A DNA stretch of 21,896 nt from positions 1 to 21,896 of the forward strand of contig DBQV01000067.1 of the NCBI GenBank assembly GCA_002305755.1, read 5' to 3'. Below the pieces are notes generated by a model. That model was not told where the DNA came from and did not search any database. It saw nothing but the letters and a program-made list of their open reading frames with translations. The stretch is from Christensenella sp. UBA1385. GTDB taxonomy: Bacteria > Bacillota > Clostridia > Christensenellales > Aristaeellaceae. The position numbers were made by a program, and so were the translations under genes. Shown here piece by piece: positions 16,224-21,896 of the stretch (within the stretch, counting starts at the first letter, position 1; every line of letters starts with the position of its first letter).

Positions 16224-16921
16224 TTGCCCGTTCCTTCCTGCGCGGCGGGCACCTTATAATCGCCCGTGATCAGTATATTGATAAATCTGAGCACATTGTC
16301 GTCATTGCCGTTGAATACAGTCATCGACAGATACAGATCCGTGGTGTCGATGCCCAGCGTTTCAGGCAGGTGCGTCAGCTCGGACAAGGGAATGCCGTAG
16401 AGCCTGCGCTGAGAGACAGCCACCATGCTGTCCGTTGCTTCGTCATATTCCTGGATCGCCACATAGCCTCGCGACAGGTCAAGCGATCCGGTCTCCAGCT
16501 TGCCTTCCCCGATAGGTACAGAAAGATCCACGAACACGCCCTGAGAGGCATAGCGCTTGAAATCCTCGCCTTTGAGCAGGTACAGGTCTCCCTCTCCCGC
16601 GGCCAGATAGGTGGTCAGCTGCTGAACGGCGTACATATCCTGCTCTCCACCCGCCATCAGCAGGGCAGAGCGAATCAGCTCCACATCCGGCAGCTTCTCC
16701 GTACGGATCGCATCAAAAGCCTTGTCGAGCGCTTCCTGATCCGCCACATAAGCCTGGATATAGAGGTCGATGCGTTTGTCTTCCGGCGGTCTGTAGGCCG
16801 TCATGGTATAAATCAAATCAACAAGAAAAACCGAGGCAAGCACCAGCAGCACATACTTCCATGCGCTGTATTGCAGGTGATGCCTCAGTTTTTCAGAGGT
16901 CAGGGGTGTTTTGACCGTCAT
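16220..16921 (-). CDS. Membrane-tethered protein resembling a solute-binding protein domain
   Basis: This 233-residue protein of unknown function has a short basic N terminus, one membrane helix at about 22-42 and an outer domain. Residues about 50-135 (RIDLYIQAYVADQ, DMYAVQQLTTYLAAGEGDLY, then FKRYASQGVFVDLS) follow the pattern of the first lobe of extracellular ABC solute-binding proteins. In those proteins, a residue-rich helix and a GEGD(I/L)-type strand precede a phrase like 'YA.QG.F.DL'. The usual second lobe is short or missing, and there is no lipobox. No permease or ATPase gene is nearby. The ATG at 16921 lies 3 nt after the lysS stop, and the end overlaps the HAD-Tmk gene (GTGA). 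The function is not known; the resemblance is my reading and needs a profile search. Confidence 0.78.
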   Translation of the reverse strand: MTVKTPLTSEKLRHHLQYSAWKYVLLVLASVFLVDLIYTMTAYRPPEDKRIDLYIQAYVADQEALDKAFDAIRTEKLPDVELIRSALLMAGGEQDMYAVQQLTTYLAAGEGDLYLLKGEDFKRYASQGVFVDLSVPIGEGKLETGSLDLSRGYVAIQEYDEATDSMVAVSQRRLYGIPLSELTHLPETLGIDTTDLYLSMTVFNGNDDNVLRFINILITGDYKVPAAQEGTGK

Positions 16922-16924
16922 GGT

Positions 16925-18427
16925 TTAATCCACAGGTTTCATCGTCGGGAATAGCAGCACGTCGCGAATGGACGCGCTGTCGGTCAGCAGCATGATCAGC
17001 CGGTCCACACCGATGCCCATACCGCCCGTCGGCGGCATGCCGTATTCAAGCGCGTTGACAAAGTCCTCATCCACCTTCGCGTTCTTCCCGCCAAGCGCTC
17101 TGCGTTCCTCCACCTGGCGGACAAAGCGGGCTCTCTGGTCGATGGGGTCATTCAGCTCACTGAACGCGTTGCCGTATTCGGTGCCATTGATGAACAACTC
17201 AAAACGTTCCGTCAGGCGCGGCTCCTCCGGCTTACGCTTGGCCAGCGGCGAGTTTTCCACAGGATAGTCGATAATGAAGGTCGGCTGGATCAGCTGCTTT
17301 TCCACATACTCATCGAACAGCAGGGGCAAGCAGTCACCGCGGGTTGCGCCCTTTTCATAGTGGATATGCCTTTCATCCAGGCAGGCTCGGGCTTCTTCGT
17401 CGCTGGTCCAGGAGAAGAAATCGATGCCGGAATATTTTCTGACAGCTTCCGCCATGCTCATGCGCGCCCACTTGCCGCCCAGGTGAATCTCCTTGCCCTG
17501 GTATGTAATGGTCTCGGTGCCGCAGACCGTGCGGGCAATATGCTGGAACAGCGCTTCCGCCAGATCCATCATGGTATTGTAATCGCCATAGGCCTGATAC
17601 ATCTCGATGGAGGTAAATTCGGGATTGTGCTTGGTATCCATGCCCTCGTTGCGGAATATACGGCCGATCTCGTAGACCTTATCAAATCCCCCGACGATCA
17701 GGCGCTTCAGGTATAGCTCAGTCTCCACGCGCAGATACATATCGATATCCAGCGTGTTGTGGTGCGTCTGAAAGGGGCGTGCGGCCGCGCCGATTTCCAG
17801 CGTATGAAGGATCGGAGTGTCCACCTCCAGAAAGCCTCTGGCATCCATGAAGGAACGGATGGCCGAAATGATGCGGCTGCGCTTGACAAAGGTATCGCGT
17901 ACCTGGGGATTTACGATCATATCCAGGTAACGCTGCCGATAGCGCAGATCCATGTCCTGAAGGCCATGCCACTTATCAGGCAGGGGCTTCAGGCACTTGC
18001 TCAGGAGCACGGCCTCCCGGGCGTGCACGGACACCTCGCCGGTCTTCGTTTTGAAGACGAACCCCTCCACGCCCAATATGTCGCCCAAGTCGGCATTCTT
18101 GAAGGCAGCGTAGGCCTCATCCCCCACGTCATCGCGCTTCACATAGATCTGTATATCACCAAGAGCGTCCCTCAAATGTGCGAAAGAGGCCTTACCCATC
18201 ACGCGCCTGCTCATCATGCGGCCGGAGACGCTGACCGTCTGCCCTTCGAGCGCGTCAAACCCGTCGATCACTTCCCGGGACTGATGGCTGATCGCGTAAT
18301 TGGTGATCCGATAGGGGCTGTTCCCTTCGGCCATCAAAGCGTTCAGCTTTTCGCGCCGAATCTGCTCCTGCTCGGAGAAACTAAGCGCGTCCGCGCCGGT
18401 GGTTGCCAGTGGTGTGCTTTCAGACAT
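16925..18427 (-). CDS. lysS: Lysyl-tRNA synthetase, class II
   Basis: This 500-residue enzyme charges tRNA-Lys. The N-terminal OB-fold anticodon-binding domain spans about 63-145. The class II catalytic core then shows motif 1 (FLEVDTP at about 199-205), motif 2 (GRIFRNEG at about 255-262, then HNPEFT) and motif 3 (GMGIGVDRL at about 469-477). The lysine-specific stretch GAAARPFQTHHN is at 213-224. Length and layout are normal. The ATG at 18427 has AGGAG about 7 nt upstream. It lies 20 nt after greA, as in many Firmicutes genomes where greA and lysS are neighbours, and 3 nt before the next gene. Its product charges one of the tRNAs that MnmA, encoded at the end of the same operon, modifies. 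Confidence 0.98.
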   Translation of the reverse strand: MSESTPLATTGADALSFSEQEQIRREKLNALMAEGNSPYRITNYAISHQSREVIDGFDALEGQTVSVSGRMMSRRVMGKASFAHLRDALGDIQIYVKRDDVGDEAYAAFKNADLGDILGVEGFVFKTKTGEVSVHAREAVLLSKCLKPLPDKWHGLQDMDLRYRQRYLDMIVNPQVRDTFVKRSRIISAIRSFMDARGFLEVDTPILHTLEIGAAARPFQTHHNTLDIDMYLRVETELYLKRLIVGGFDKVYEIGRIFRNEGMDTKHNPEFTSIEMYQAYGDYNTMMDLAEALFQHIARTVCGTETITYQGKEIHLGGKWARMSMAEAVRKYSGIDFFSWTSDEEARACLDERHIHYEKGATRGDCLPLLFDEYVEKQLIQPTFIIDYPVENSPLAKRKPEEPRLTERFELFINGTEYGNAFSELNDPIDQRARFVRQVEERRALGGKNAKVDEDFVNALEYGMPPTGGMGIGVDRLIMLLTDSASIRDVLLFPTMKPVD

Positions 18428-18447
18428 GGTCTGCTCCTATCCCGAAA

Positions 18448-18945
18448 TCAGCGATGGATGTCGATAATCTTCACTTCGATGGTGCCGGAAGGCACCTGTA
18501 CCTTGATCGTTTCGCCCTTCTTTTTGCCAAGTAAGGCTGCGCCAAGAGGGCTCTCGTTGGAGATCTTGTTGCTGGCCGCATCGCTTTCGCGCGCGCCTAC
18601 GATCGTATACTCTTCCTCTTCATTAAATTCCAGATCGAGTATGCGCACCGTGGTGCCGATATTGACGCGATCGGTAGATACATTGCTCTCGTCGATCACG
18701 ATGGCCGTGCGCAGCGTATTTTCCAGTTCCATGATCTGCGCCTCGAGGCGGGACTGTTCGTTCTTCGCGTCATCGTATTCGGCGTTTTCGCTCAAATCGC
18801 CAAATCCGCGCGCCACGGCGATCTGCTCCGCCACCTCCGCCCGCCTTGTGGTGGACAGATACTGCAGCTCTTCTTCCAGCTTACGCATGCCTTCAGACGA
18901 CACAACAGTCTTATTGCTGTGCTCATGCTTCTCTGACTCTGACAT
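18448..18945 (-). CDS. greA: Transcription elongation factor GreA
   Basis: This 165-residue factor enters the RNA polymerase secondary channel and stimulates cleavage of backtracked RNA. The N-terminal coiled coil carries the tip motif ARGFGDLSENAEYDDAK, with Asp50 and Glu53 matching the catalytic acidic pair of E. coli GreA (Asp41, Glu44). The C-terminal FKBP-like domain ends with SPLGAALLGKKKGETIKV. A hydrophilic N-terminal tail (SESEKHEHSNK) makes it slightly longer than the usual 158 residues. I choose the ATG at 18945 because GGAG (18956-18959, minus strand) precedes it by 10 nt. An in-frame TTG at 18966 would add seven residues but lies upstream of that site. It is the first gene of the operon. 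Confidence 0.97.
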   Translation of the reverse strand: MSESEKHEHSNKTVVSSEGMRKLEEELQYLSTTRRAEVAEQIAVARGFGDLSENAEYDDAKNEQSRLEAQIMELENTLRTAIVIDESNVSTDRVNIGTTVRILDLEFNEEEEYTIVGARESDAASNKISNESPLGAALLGKKKGETIKVQVPSGTIEVKIIDIHR

Positions 18946-19023
18946 GTTCTGATCACTCCGTTTCAAATATTGCTTCAGTCATTGATGATGTCATTTCATA
19001 GCTTCCGAACAAATACAACTAAT

Positions 19024-19043
19024 AAAAAACGCTCTCGCAGACG
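19024..19043 (-). terminator. Terminator-like hairpin with T6 in the greA leader
   Basis: On the minus strand, CGTCT pairs with AGAGCG (one bulged G) around a 3-nt loop, followed at once by six T residues (19029-19024). It lies about 15 nt after the predicted start of transcription. It sits inside a larger dyad: CGGAAGC at 19052-19058 and its exact complement GCTTCCG at 19001-19007. This could be an attenuator or a chance structure; the stem is short and has no long GC clamp. Confidence 0.35.
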
Positions 19044-19064
19044 ATAACATCCGGAAGCATACGC

Positions 19065-19093
19065 ATTATACATCCAAGCTATCTGAAATGCAA
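19065..19093 (-). promoter_or_regulatory. Promoter of the greA-lysS-tmk-mnmA operon
   Basis: On the minus strand, a perfect -10 box TATAAT (19065-19070) is preceded by a 17-nt spacer and TTGCAT (19088-19093), which keeps the important TTG of the -35 box. Transcription would begin near 19058, giving a leader of about 113 nt before the greA ATG. Confidence 0.7.
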
Positions 19094-19131
19094 GGAACAA
19101 CCGAAAGCAGAGCCTTGAAATTGTTACAAAT

Positions 19132-19164
19132 TTGATTGAATACGCCCTGTTTTTATGATATGCT
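19132..19164 (+). promoter_or_regulatory. Promoter of the peptidoglycan-binding lipoprotein gene
   Basis: Two overlapping solutions fit sigma-A. One is TTGATT (19132-19137), 16 nt, TATGAT (19154-19159). The other is TTGAAT (19136-19141), 17 nt, TATGCT (19159-19164). Either gives a start near 19166-19171 and a leader of about 120 nt. The ribosome binding site AAAGGGATGG at 19278-19287 precedes the ATG at 19292. Confidence 0.65.
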
Positions 19165-19168
19165 GTGA

Positions 19169-19235
19169 ACAAACAAGGCAGGTTTGCCGGTTTGCATTGA
19201 GGCCCGTGCATGAATTGACCGGTTTGCCTCGTTGT
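19169..19235 (+). promoter_or_regulatory. Structured 5' leader of the lipoprotein gene
   Basis: Four short arms pair in nested order: an ACAA/TTGT outer pair (right arm 19232-19235); AGGCA (19176-19180) with TGCCT (19225-19229); CCGGT (19187-19191) with ACCGG (19218-19222); and TGCA (19193-19196) with TGCA (19207-19210). The result is one long interrupted stem-loop. CCGGTTTGC also occurs as a direct repeat at 19187-19195 and 19219-19227. It does not match a riboswitch class that I can recognise. Confidence 0.4.
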
Positions 19236-19291
19236 ATGTATGAGTTCGACCGACTTTCGGTGATCGTAAGCGCGAGCAAAGGGATGGTTTT

Positions 19292-20746
19292 ATGAAGTCA
19301 GTGAGCAGAAAGTCAATCTTAATCCTTCTGGCCGTTTTGTCCACTGTTGTCTTGCTCAGCGGTTGTACCTCCAACCCTGACAATACCAGCGGCAACGGCA
19401 GCGCGGGCGCCGGTTACGCGGGCGACCTGCCTTGGGATATTGCGCCGACCATCGCGCCTTTGGATGTGACGGCAACGCCGGATACCAACCCGCTGGTGCT
19501 GCCTTCGGCTGCGCCGGAAACCAGTACGCCGCAAACCGGCGCGGCGGCGACCGGCGATACCGCAGGCACAGCTGTGACCACCCCCACAGTGCCTGGCTCT
19601 TTTGGTATTATCACACCAACCCCGGCCCCGACATATTCCATCGCGCCCATTACAGCGTCGCCGACCAGCACGCCCAAGCCAACGCCTACTCCGCTTCTCC
19701 TCAAGGAAGGAAGCACGGGCACGGCCGTGCGCACCGTGCAGACCAAGCTGCGTGCCCTTGGCTATATGAAGACGGTCGACGGCAAGTATGAAGCGGGCAC
19801 GAAGCGCGCTGTTATTGCCTTCCAGAACCGCAACGGCCTTCCCGCCGACGGCATTGTGGGTGAAGCCACAATGGCCAAGCTCAATTCCGCGAACGCAGTC
19901 CGGGCCGCCGCGACGCCGAAGCCCACTCAGGCGGTCAAGACCACGGCCACACCCCGTGTTTATGAAAACGTGATTCTTGAACTCGGCTCACGCGGCGCGG
20001 AAGTGCGCAAGATGCAGGAGCGCCTTATTCAGCTTGGTTATCTCTCCGGCACCGCGACGGGTGTATTCAATGAATCCACCGAAGCTGCCGTGATCGCTTT
20101 CCAGAAGCGCAATGTCGCATACTTTGACGGCAAAGCTGGCCCCATGACGCTGACCAAGCTGTATTCCGATACCGCTCTCAAGGCTTCGGCTCCAGCTGCC
20201 AGCATAGGCACCGTTCTGAAGAATGGCGACAAAAATTCGCAGGCCGTACGTCTGCTTCAACAAAAGCTGAAGGATCTTGGCTATTACAACGGCTCTGTGG
20301 ACGGCACCTTCGGTGACGGCACCGAGCTGGCGGTACGCAGCTTCCAGGCCAACAACGGCCTGACGGTAGATGGCAAGGCCGGCGAGACCACGCTGAACCT
20401 GCTCAACAGCGGCAAGGCCAAACGCGCCAGCAGCAATACAACCGGGCAGCAGGTTACCGCCCCGCCCACCTACACCCCCATCACCCAGTTCACAAATGTC
20501 ACCCCTGCCCCCGACGGCGCCTATGTGACCCTGCGCCCCGGCAATATGGGGACGCTGGTCAGCAACCTGCAGACCGCCCTTAAGAGTCAGGGCTATTACA
20601 AAGGCGACGTCGACGGCAAATACGGCACGGGTACCATTGACGCCGTAACGAGATTCCAGGCCGATCACGGCCTGTCACAGGATGGCATTGCCGGACCCGC
20701 CACGCAGAAAGTGCTGTTTGAAGGCAATTTCCCGATCGGGTCATAG
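19292..20746 (+). CDS. Lipoprotein with four peptidoglycan-binding modules
   Basis: This 484-residue surface protein starts with a lipoprotein signal peptide whose lipobox LLSGC places the lipid-modified cysteine at 25. Next comes a linker of about 105 residues rich in Thr, Pro, Ala and Ser. Four PG_binding_1 modules follow, at about 135-200, 228-292, 306-372 and 411-482. Each has the family pattern of G-x-x-V-x-x-(L/M)Q-x-x-L, GY, DG-x-(Y/F)G, AV-x-x-FQ, then DG-x-(A/V)G-x-x-T. Module 2 is the most divergent (VFNESTEAAV and VAYFDG). Such modules hold proteins on the cell wall, usually next to a hydrolase domain, but none is present here. Low-complexity Pro/Thr linkers separate the modules. 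The gene stands alone with its own promoter and terminator. It may be a wall-membrane tether or an accessory to a separate enzyme; that is inference. Confidence 0.92.
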   Translation: MKSVSRKSILILLAVLSTVVLLSGCTSNPDNTSGNGSAGAGYAGDLPWDIAPTIAPLDVTATPDTNPLVLPSAAPETSTPQTGAAATGDTAGTAVTTPTVPGSFGIITPTPAPTYSIAPITASPTSTPKPTPTPLLLKEGSTGTAVRTVQTKLRALGYMKTVDGKYEAGTKRAVIAFQNRNGLPADGIVGEATMAKLNSANAVRAAATPKPTQAVKTTATPRVYENVILELGSRGAEVRKMQERLIQLGYLSGTATGVFNESTEAAVIAFQKRNVAYFDGKAGPMTLTKLYSDTALKASAPAASIGTVLKNGDKNSQAVRLLQQKLKDLGYYNGSVDGTFGDGTELAVRSFQANNGLTVDGKAGETTLNLLNSGKAKRASSNTTGQQVTAPPTYTPITQFTNVTPAPDGAYVTLRPGNMGTLVSNLQTALKSQGYYKGDVDGKYGTGTIDAVTRFQADHGLSQDGIAGPATQKVLFEGNFPIGS

Positions 20747-20782
20747 ATCATAAGTCCCGCATCATCTTTTCCGCGCAACAGA

Positions 20783-20810
20783 AAAGCCGCCAGCAGATCA
20801 AGGCGGCTTT
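20783..20810. terminator. Bidirectional intrinsic terminator between the lipoprotein gene and ftsY
   Basis: A perfect 9-bp stem, AAAGCCGCC (20783-20791) with GGCGGCTTT (20802-20810), encloses a 10-nt loop. The T tract continues as TTTCTTGTT in the plus direction and as TTTTCTGTT in the minus direction. It lies 37 nt after the lipoprotein stop and 23 nt after the ftsY stop, so it can serve both convergent genes. Confidence 0.85.
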
Positions 20811-20832
20811 CTTGTTGAGGCCGTTACGGCCT

Positions 20833-21729
20833 TCAGAATAACGCGTTTACAAATTCTTCGGGATCAAAAGCCTGAAGATCATCGATCCCCTCGCCCACGC
20901 CTACATACCACACGGGGATCTGCAGCTCCTGCTGAATCGCGATGGCGATTCCGCCCTTGGCCGTGCCATCGAGCTTGGTAAGCACAATGCCGTTGATCTC
21001 AGCCGCTTCTTTGAACTGCCTCGCCTGCTGCAGCCCGTTCTGACCAGTCGTTGCATCGAGGATCAGCATGCTGCGCACGGCGGCTTCGGGATATTCCCTG
21101 TCAATGATACGTCGGATTTTTCCGAGTTCATCCATCAGGTTCTTCTTGTTGTGAAGTCGGCCTGCAGTATCCACGATCAGAAGATCAGTCTTTCTCGCCT
21201 TGGCAGCTTGCAGCGCGTCATAGACCACCGCGGCAGGGTCGCTTCCCATGGCTTGGCTGATCATAGGCACATGGGCCCTTTCAGCCCACACGCGGAGCTG
21301 CTCATCTGCAGCCGCGCGGAAGGTATCCGCGGCGGCCAGCATGACGGAACGGCCGAGCTCCTGAAAGCGCAGCGCCAGTTTGCCGACCGTGGTGGTCTTG
21401 CCAACACCGTTTACGCCCACCACCAGCATCACCATGGGCCACCTGAGCGGCGGGCGGCCGATCTTCATCTGATCGACAATCAGCCGTTTGAAAACCTCGC
21501 GCGCCTCCTTTGCATCCCTGATCTTCTTGTCCGATACTTCATGTTTGAGTGCCTCGATGATCCGCTCGCTGGCAGCTACGCCCGCATCTGAAAGGATCAG
21601 AATATCCGTCAGCTCTTCATAAAAATCATCGTCAATGAACTGGGTATTTTCCACCAGGTCGTCCACCCTGGCAGTAAAGTTTCCCCGGGTTTTTGAAAGC
21701 CCGTCTTTCAGCCTTTGGAAAAAGCCCAT
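20833..21729 (-). CDS. ftsY: Signal recognition particle receptor FtsY
   Basis: This 298-residue SRP GTPase receives ribosome-SRP complexes at the membrane for co-translational insertion. It has a short N-terminal amphipathic start (MGFFQRLKDGLSKTR), the helical N domain to about 90, and the NG GTPase: G1 GVNGVGKTT (105-113), DTFRAAA (135-141), G3 DTAGR (187-191) and G4 TKLD (251-254), then GTAKGG. The long acidic A domain of E. coli FtsY is absent, as is normal in Gram-positive bacteria. The ATG at 21729 is chosen because GGAGG (21738-21742, minus strand) lies exactly 8 nt upstream; an in-frame GTG at 21744 overlaps that site and is unlikely to be used. It follows smc by 50 nt, the common Firmicutes order. 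Confidence 0.97.
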   Translation of the reverse strand: MGFFQRLKDGLSKTRGNFTARVDDLVENTQFIDDDFYEELTDILILSDAGVAASERIIEALKHEVSDKKIRDAKEAREVFKRLIVDQMKIGRPPLRWPMVMLVVGVNGVGKTTTVGKLALRFQELGRSVMLAAADTFRAAADEQLRVWAERAHVPMISQAMGSDPAAVVYDALQAAKARKTDLLIVDTAGRLHNKKNLMDELGKIRRIIDREYPEAAVRSMLILDATTGQNGLQQARQFKEAAEINGIVLTKLDGTAKGGIAIAIQQELQIPVWYVGVGEGIDDLQAFDPEEFVNALF

Positions 21730-21779
21730 ATATCCTCCCTCCACTCTTAACGATTAGTTGTTTTTGTTTTACACATCTG

Positions 21780-21896
21780 TCACGTTTGTTCAGCCGACTG
21801 GTATTGCTGCAGATTGACAGACACCATGCTGGATACCCCTTTTTCTTCCATGGCTACGCCGTAGAGCGCATCGCAGCACTCCATGGTGCCCTTGCG
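21780..21896 (-). CDS. smc: Chromosome segregation protein SMC, C-terminal end (partial)
   Basis: The last 38 codons of a gene run in from beyond the window edge and end in TGA at 21782-21780. The residues RKGTME, then ALYGVAMEEKGVSSMVSVNL, match the extreme C terminus of SMC ATPase heads (typically 'HRKGTME..D.LYGVTM.E.GVS..VS..L'). In the full family this follows the H-loop histidine of the second head half. SMC condenses and segregates the chromosome. Only the tail is visible, but the pattern and the position directly before ftsY make the call strong. Confidence 0.88.
   Translation of the reverse strand, partial: RKGTMECCDALYGVAMEEKGVSSMVSVNLQQYQSAEQT

Larger units (their letters stand above)
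18946..19291. other. Divergent regulatory region between greA and the lipoprotein gene
   Basis: This is 346 nt without a coding region. It is clearly more AT-rich than the flanking genes. It holds a promoter for each direction (greA on the minus strand, lipoprotein on the plus strand), a leader hairpin with a T run on the greA side, and a nested imperfect stem-loop on the lipoprotein side. I found no credible small open reading frame. Confidence 0.7.

Noticed and set aside
16925..18427. Unusual LysS residues (EIGAAARPF and ETELYLK in place of the more common GGAAARPF and APELYLK)
   Set aside because: To my recollection some clostridial LysS proteins carry these variants, and all three class II motifs are intact.
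17759..18952. A 397-codon open frame on the plus strand opposite lysS and greA
   Set aside because: It has no recognisable domain, no good ribosome binding site, and crosses the lysS-greA junction; both real genes are certain.
18946..18966. A TTG start for greA seven codons upstream
   Set aside because: The GGAG site lies between this TTG and the ATG at 18945, so it can only serve the ATG.
19215..19244. A second plus-strand promoter, TTGACC-N18-TATGAG
   Set aside because: The -10 is poor and the spacing long. The pair at 19132-19164 is better, and this stretch takes part in the leader stem-loop.
21730..21744. A GTG start for ftsY five codons upstream
   Set aside because: It overlaps the GGAGG that serves the ATG at 21729, and the family begins at MGFF.
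1..21896. CRISPR arrays, tRNAs, rRNAs, insertion sequences, integrases or phage genes
   Set aside because: I saw no regular spaced repeats, no cloverleaf-like sequences and no transposase or integrase motifs. Coding is nearly continuous with housekeeping genes. A dedicated tRNA and ncRNA scan was not possible here.

Overview
The window reads as chromosomal DNA of a moderately GC-rich low-redundancy Gram-positive bacterium, most likely a member of the Clostridia (Bacillota). The evidence is the zapA / U32 peptidase / mutS2 gene order, MutS2 itself, class II LysS, smc next to ftsY, frequent GTG starts, strong GGAGG ribosome binding sites, and a lipoprotein with repeated peptidoglycan-binding modules. 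This placement is inference; no rRNA or species marker is present. No mobile element, CRISPR array, tRNA or rRNA was seen.

Layout. (1) 43-8667, plus strand: one tightly packed operon behind a near-consensus sigma-A promoter: cyclophilin, zapA, U32 peptidase, mutS2, response regulator, histidine kinase, ispE. All joints are 12 nt or less, and several genes overlap. (2) 8636-9124, minus strand: a single small membrane-anchored protein of unknown function, convergent with and overlapping ispE. (3) 9298-13881, plus strand: a four-gene operon for a GldA/GldF/GldG-like ABC-2 transporter plus a DUF4340 protein. (4) 18945-13873, minus strand: greA, lysS, a membrane-tethered solute-binding-like protein, a HAD phosphatase fused to thymidylate kinase, and mnmA. 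(5) 19292-20746, plus strand: a lipoprotein with four peptidoglycan-binding modules, divergent from greA across a 346-nt regulatory gap. (6) 21896-20833, minus strand: the last 38 codons of smc, then ftsY. A bidirectional terminator separates ftsY from the lipoprotein gene.

How the genes fit together. Most are housekeeping: division (ZapA), chromosome segregation and membrane targeting (SMC, FtsY), transcript cleavage (GreA), tRNA charging and wobble thiolation (LysS, MnmA), dTTP supply (Tmk), isoprenoid precursors (IspE) and DNA or ribosome quality control (MutS2). A two-component system and several cell-envelope proteins of unknown role are interleaved with them.

I found no clearly new defence or mobile system. 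The observations most worth a second look are the in-frame HAD-thymidylate kinase fusion, the orphan membrane-tethered binding-protein-like gene beside it, the Gld-like transporter operon, and two structured leaders in the greA/lipoprotein divergent region.
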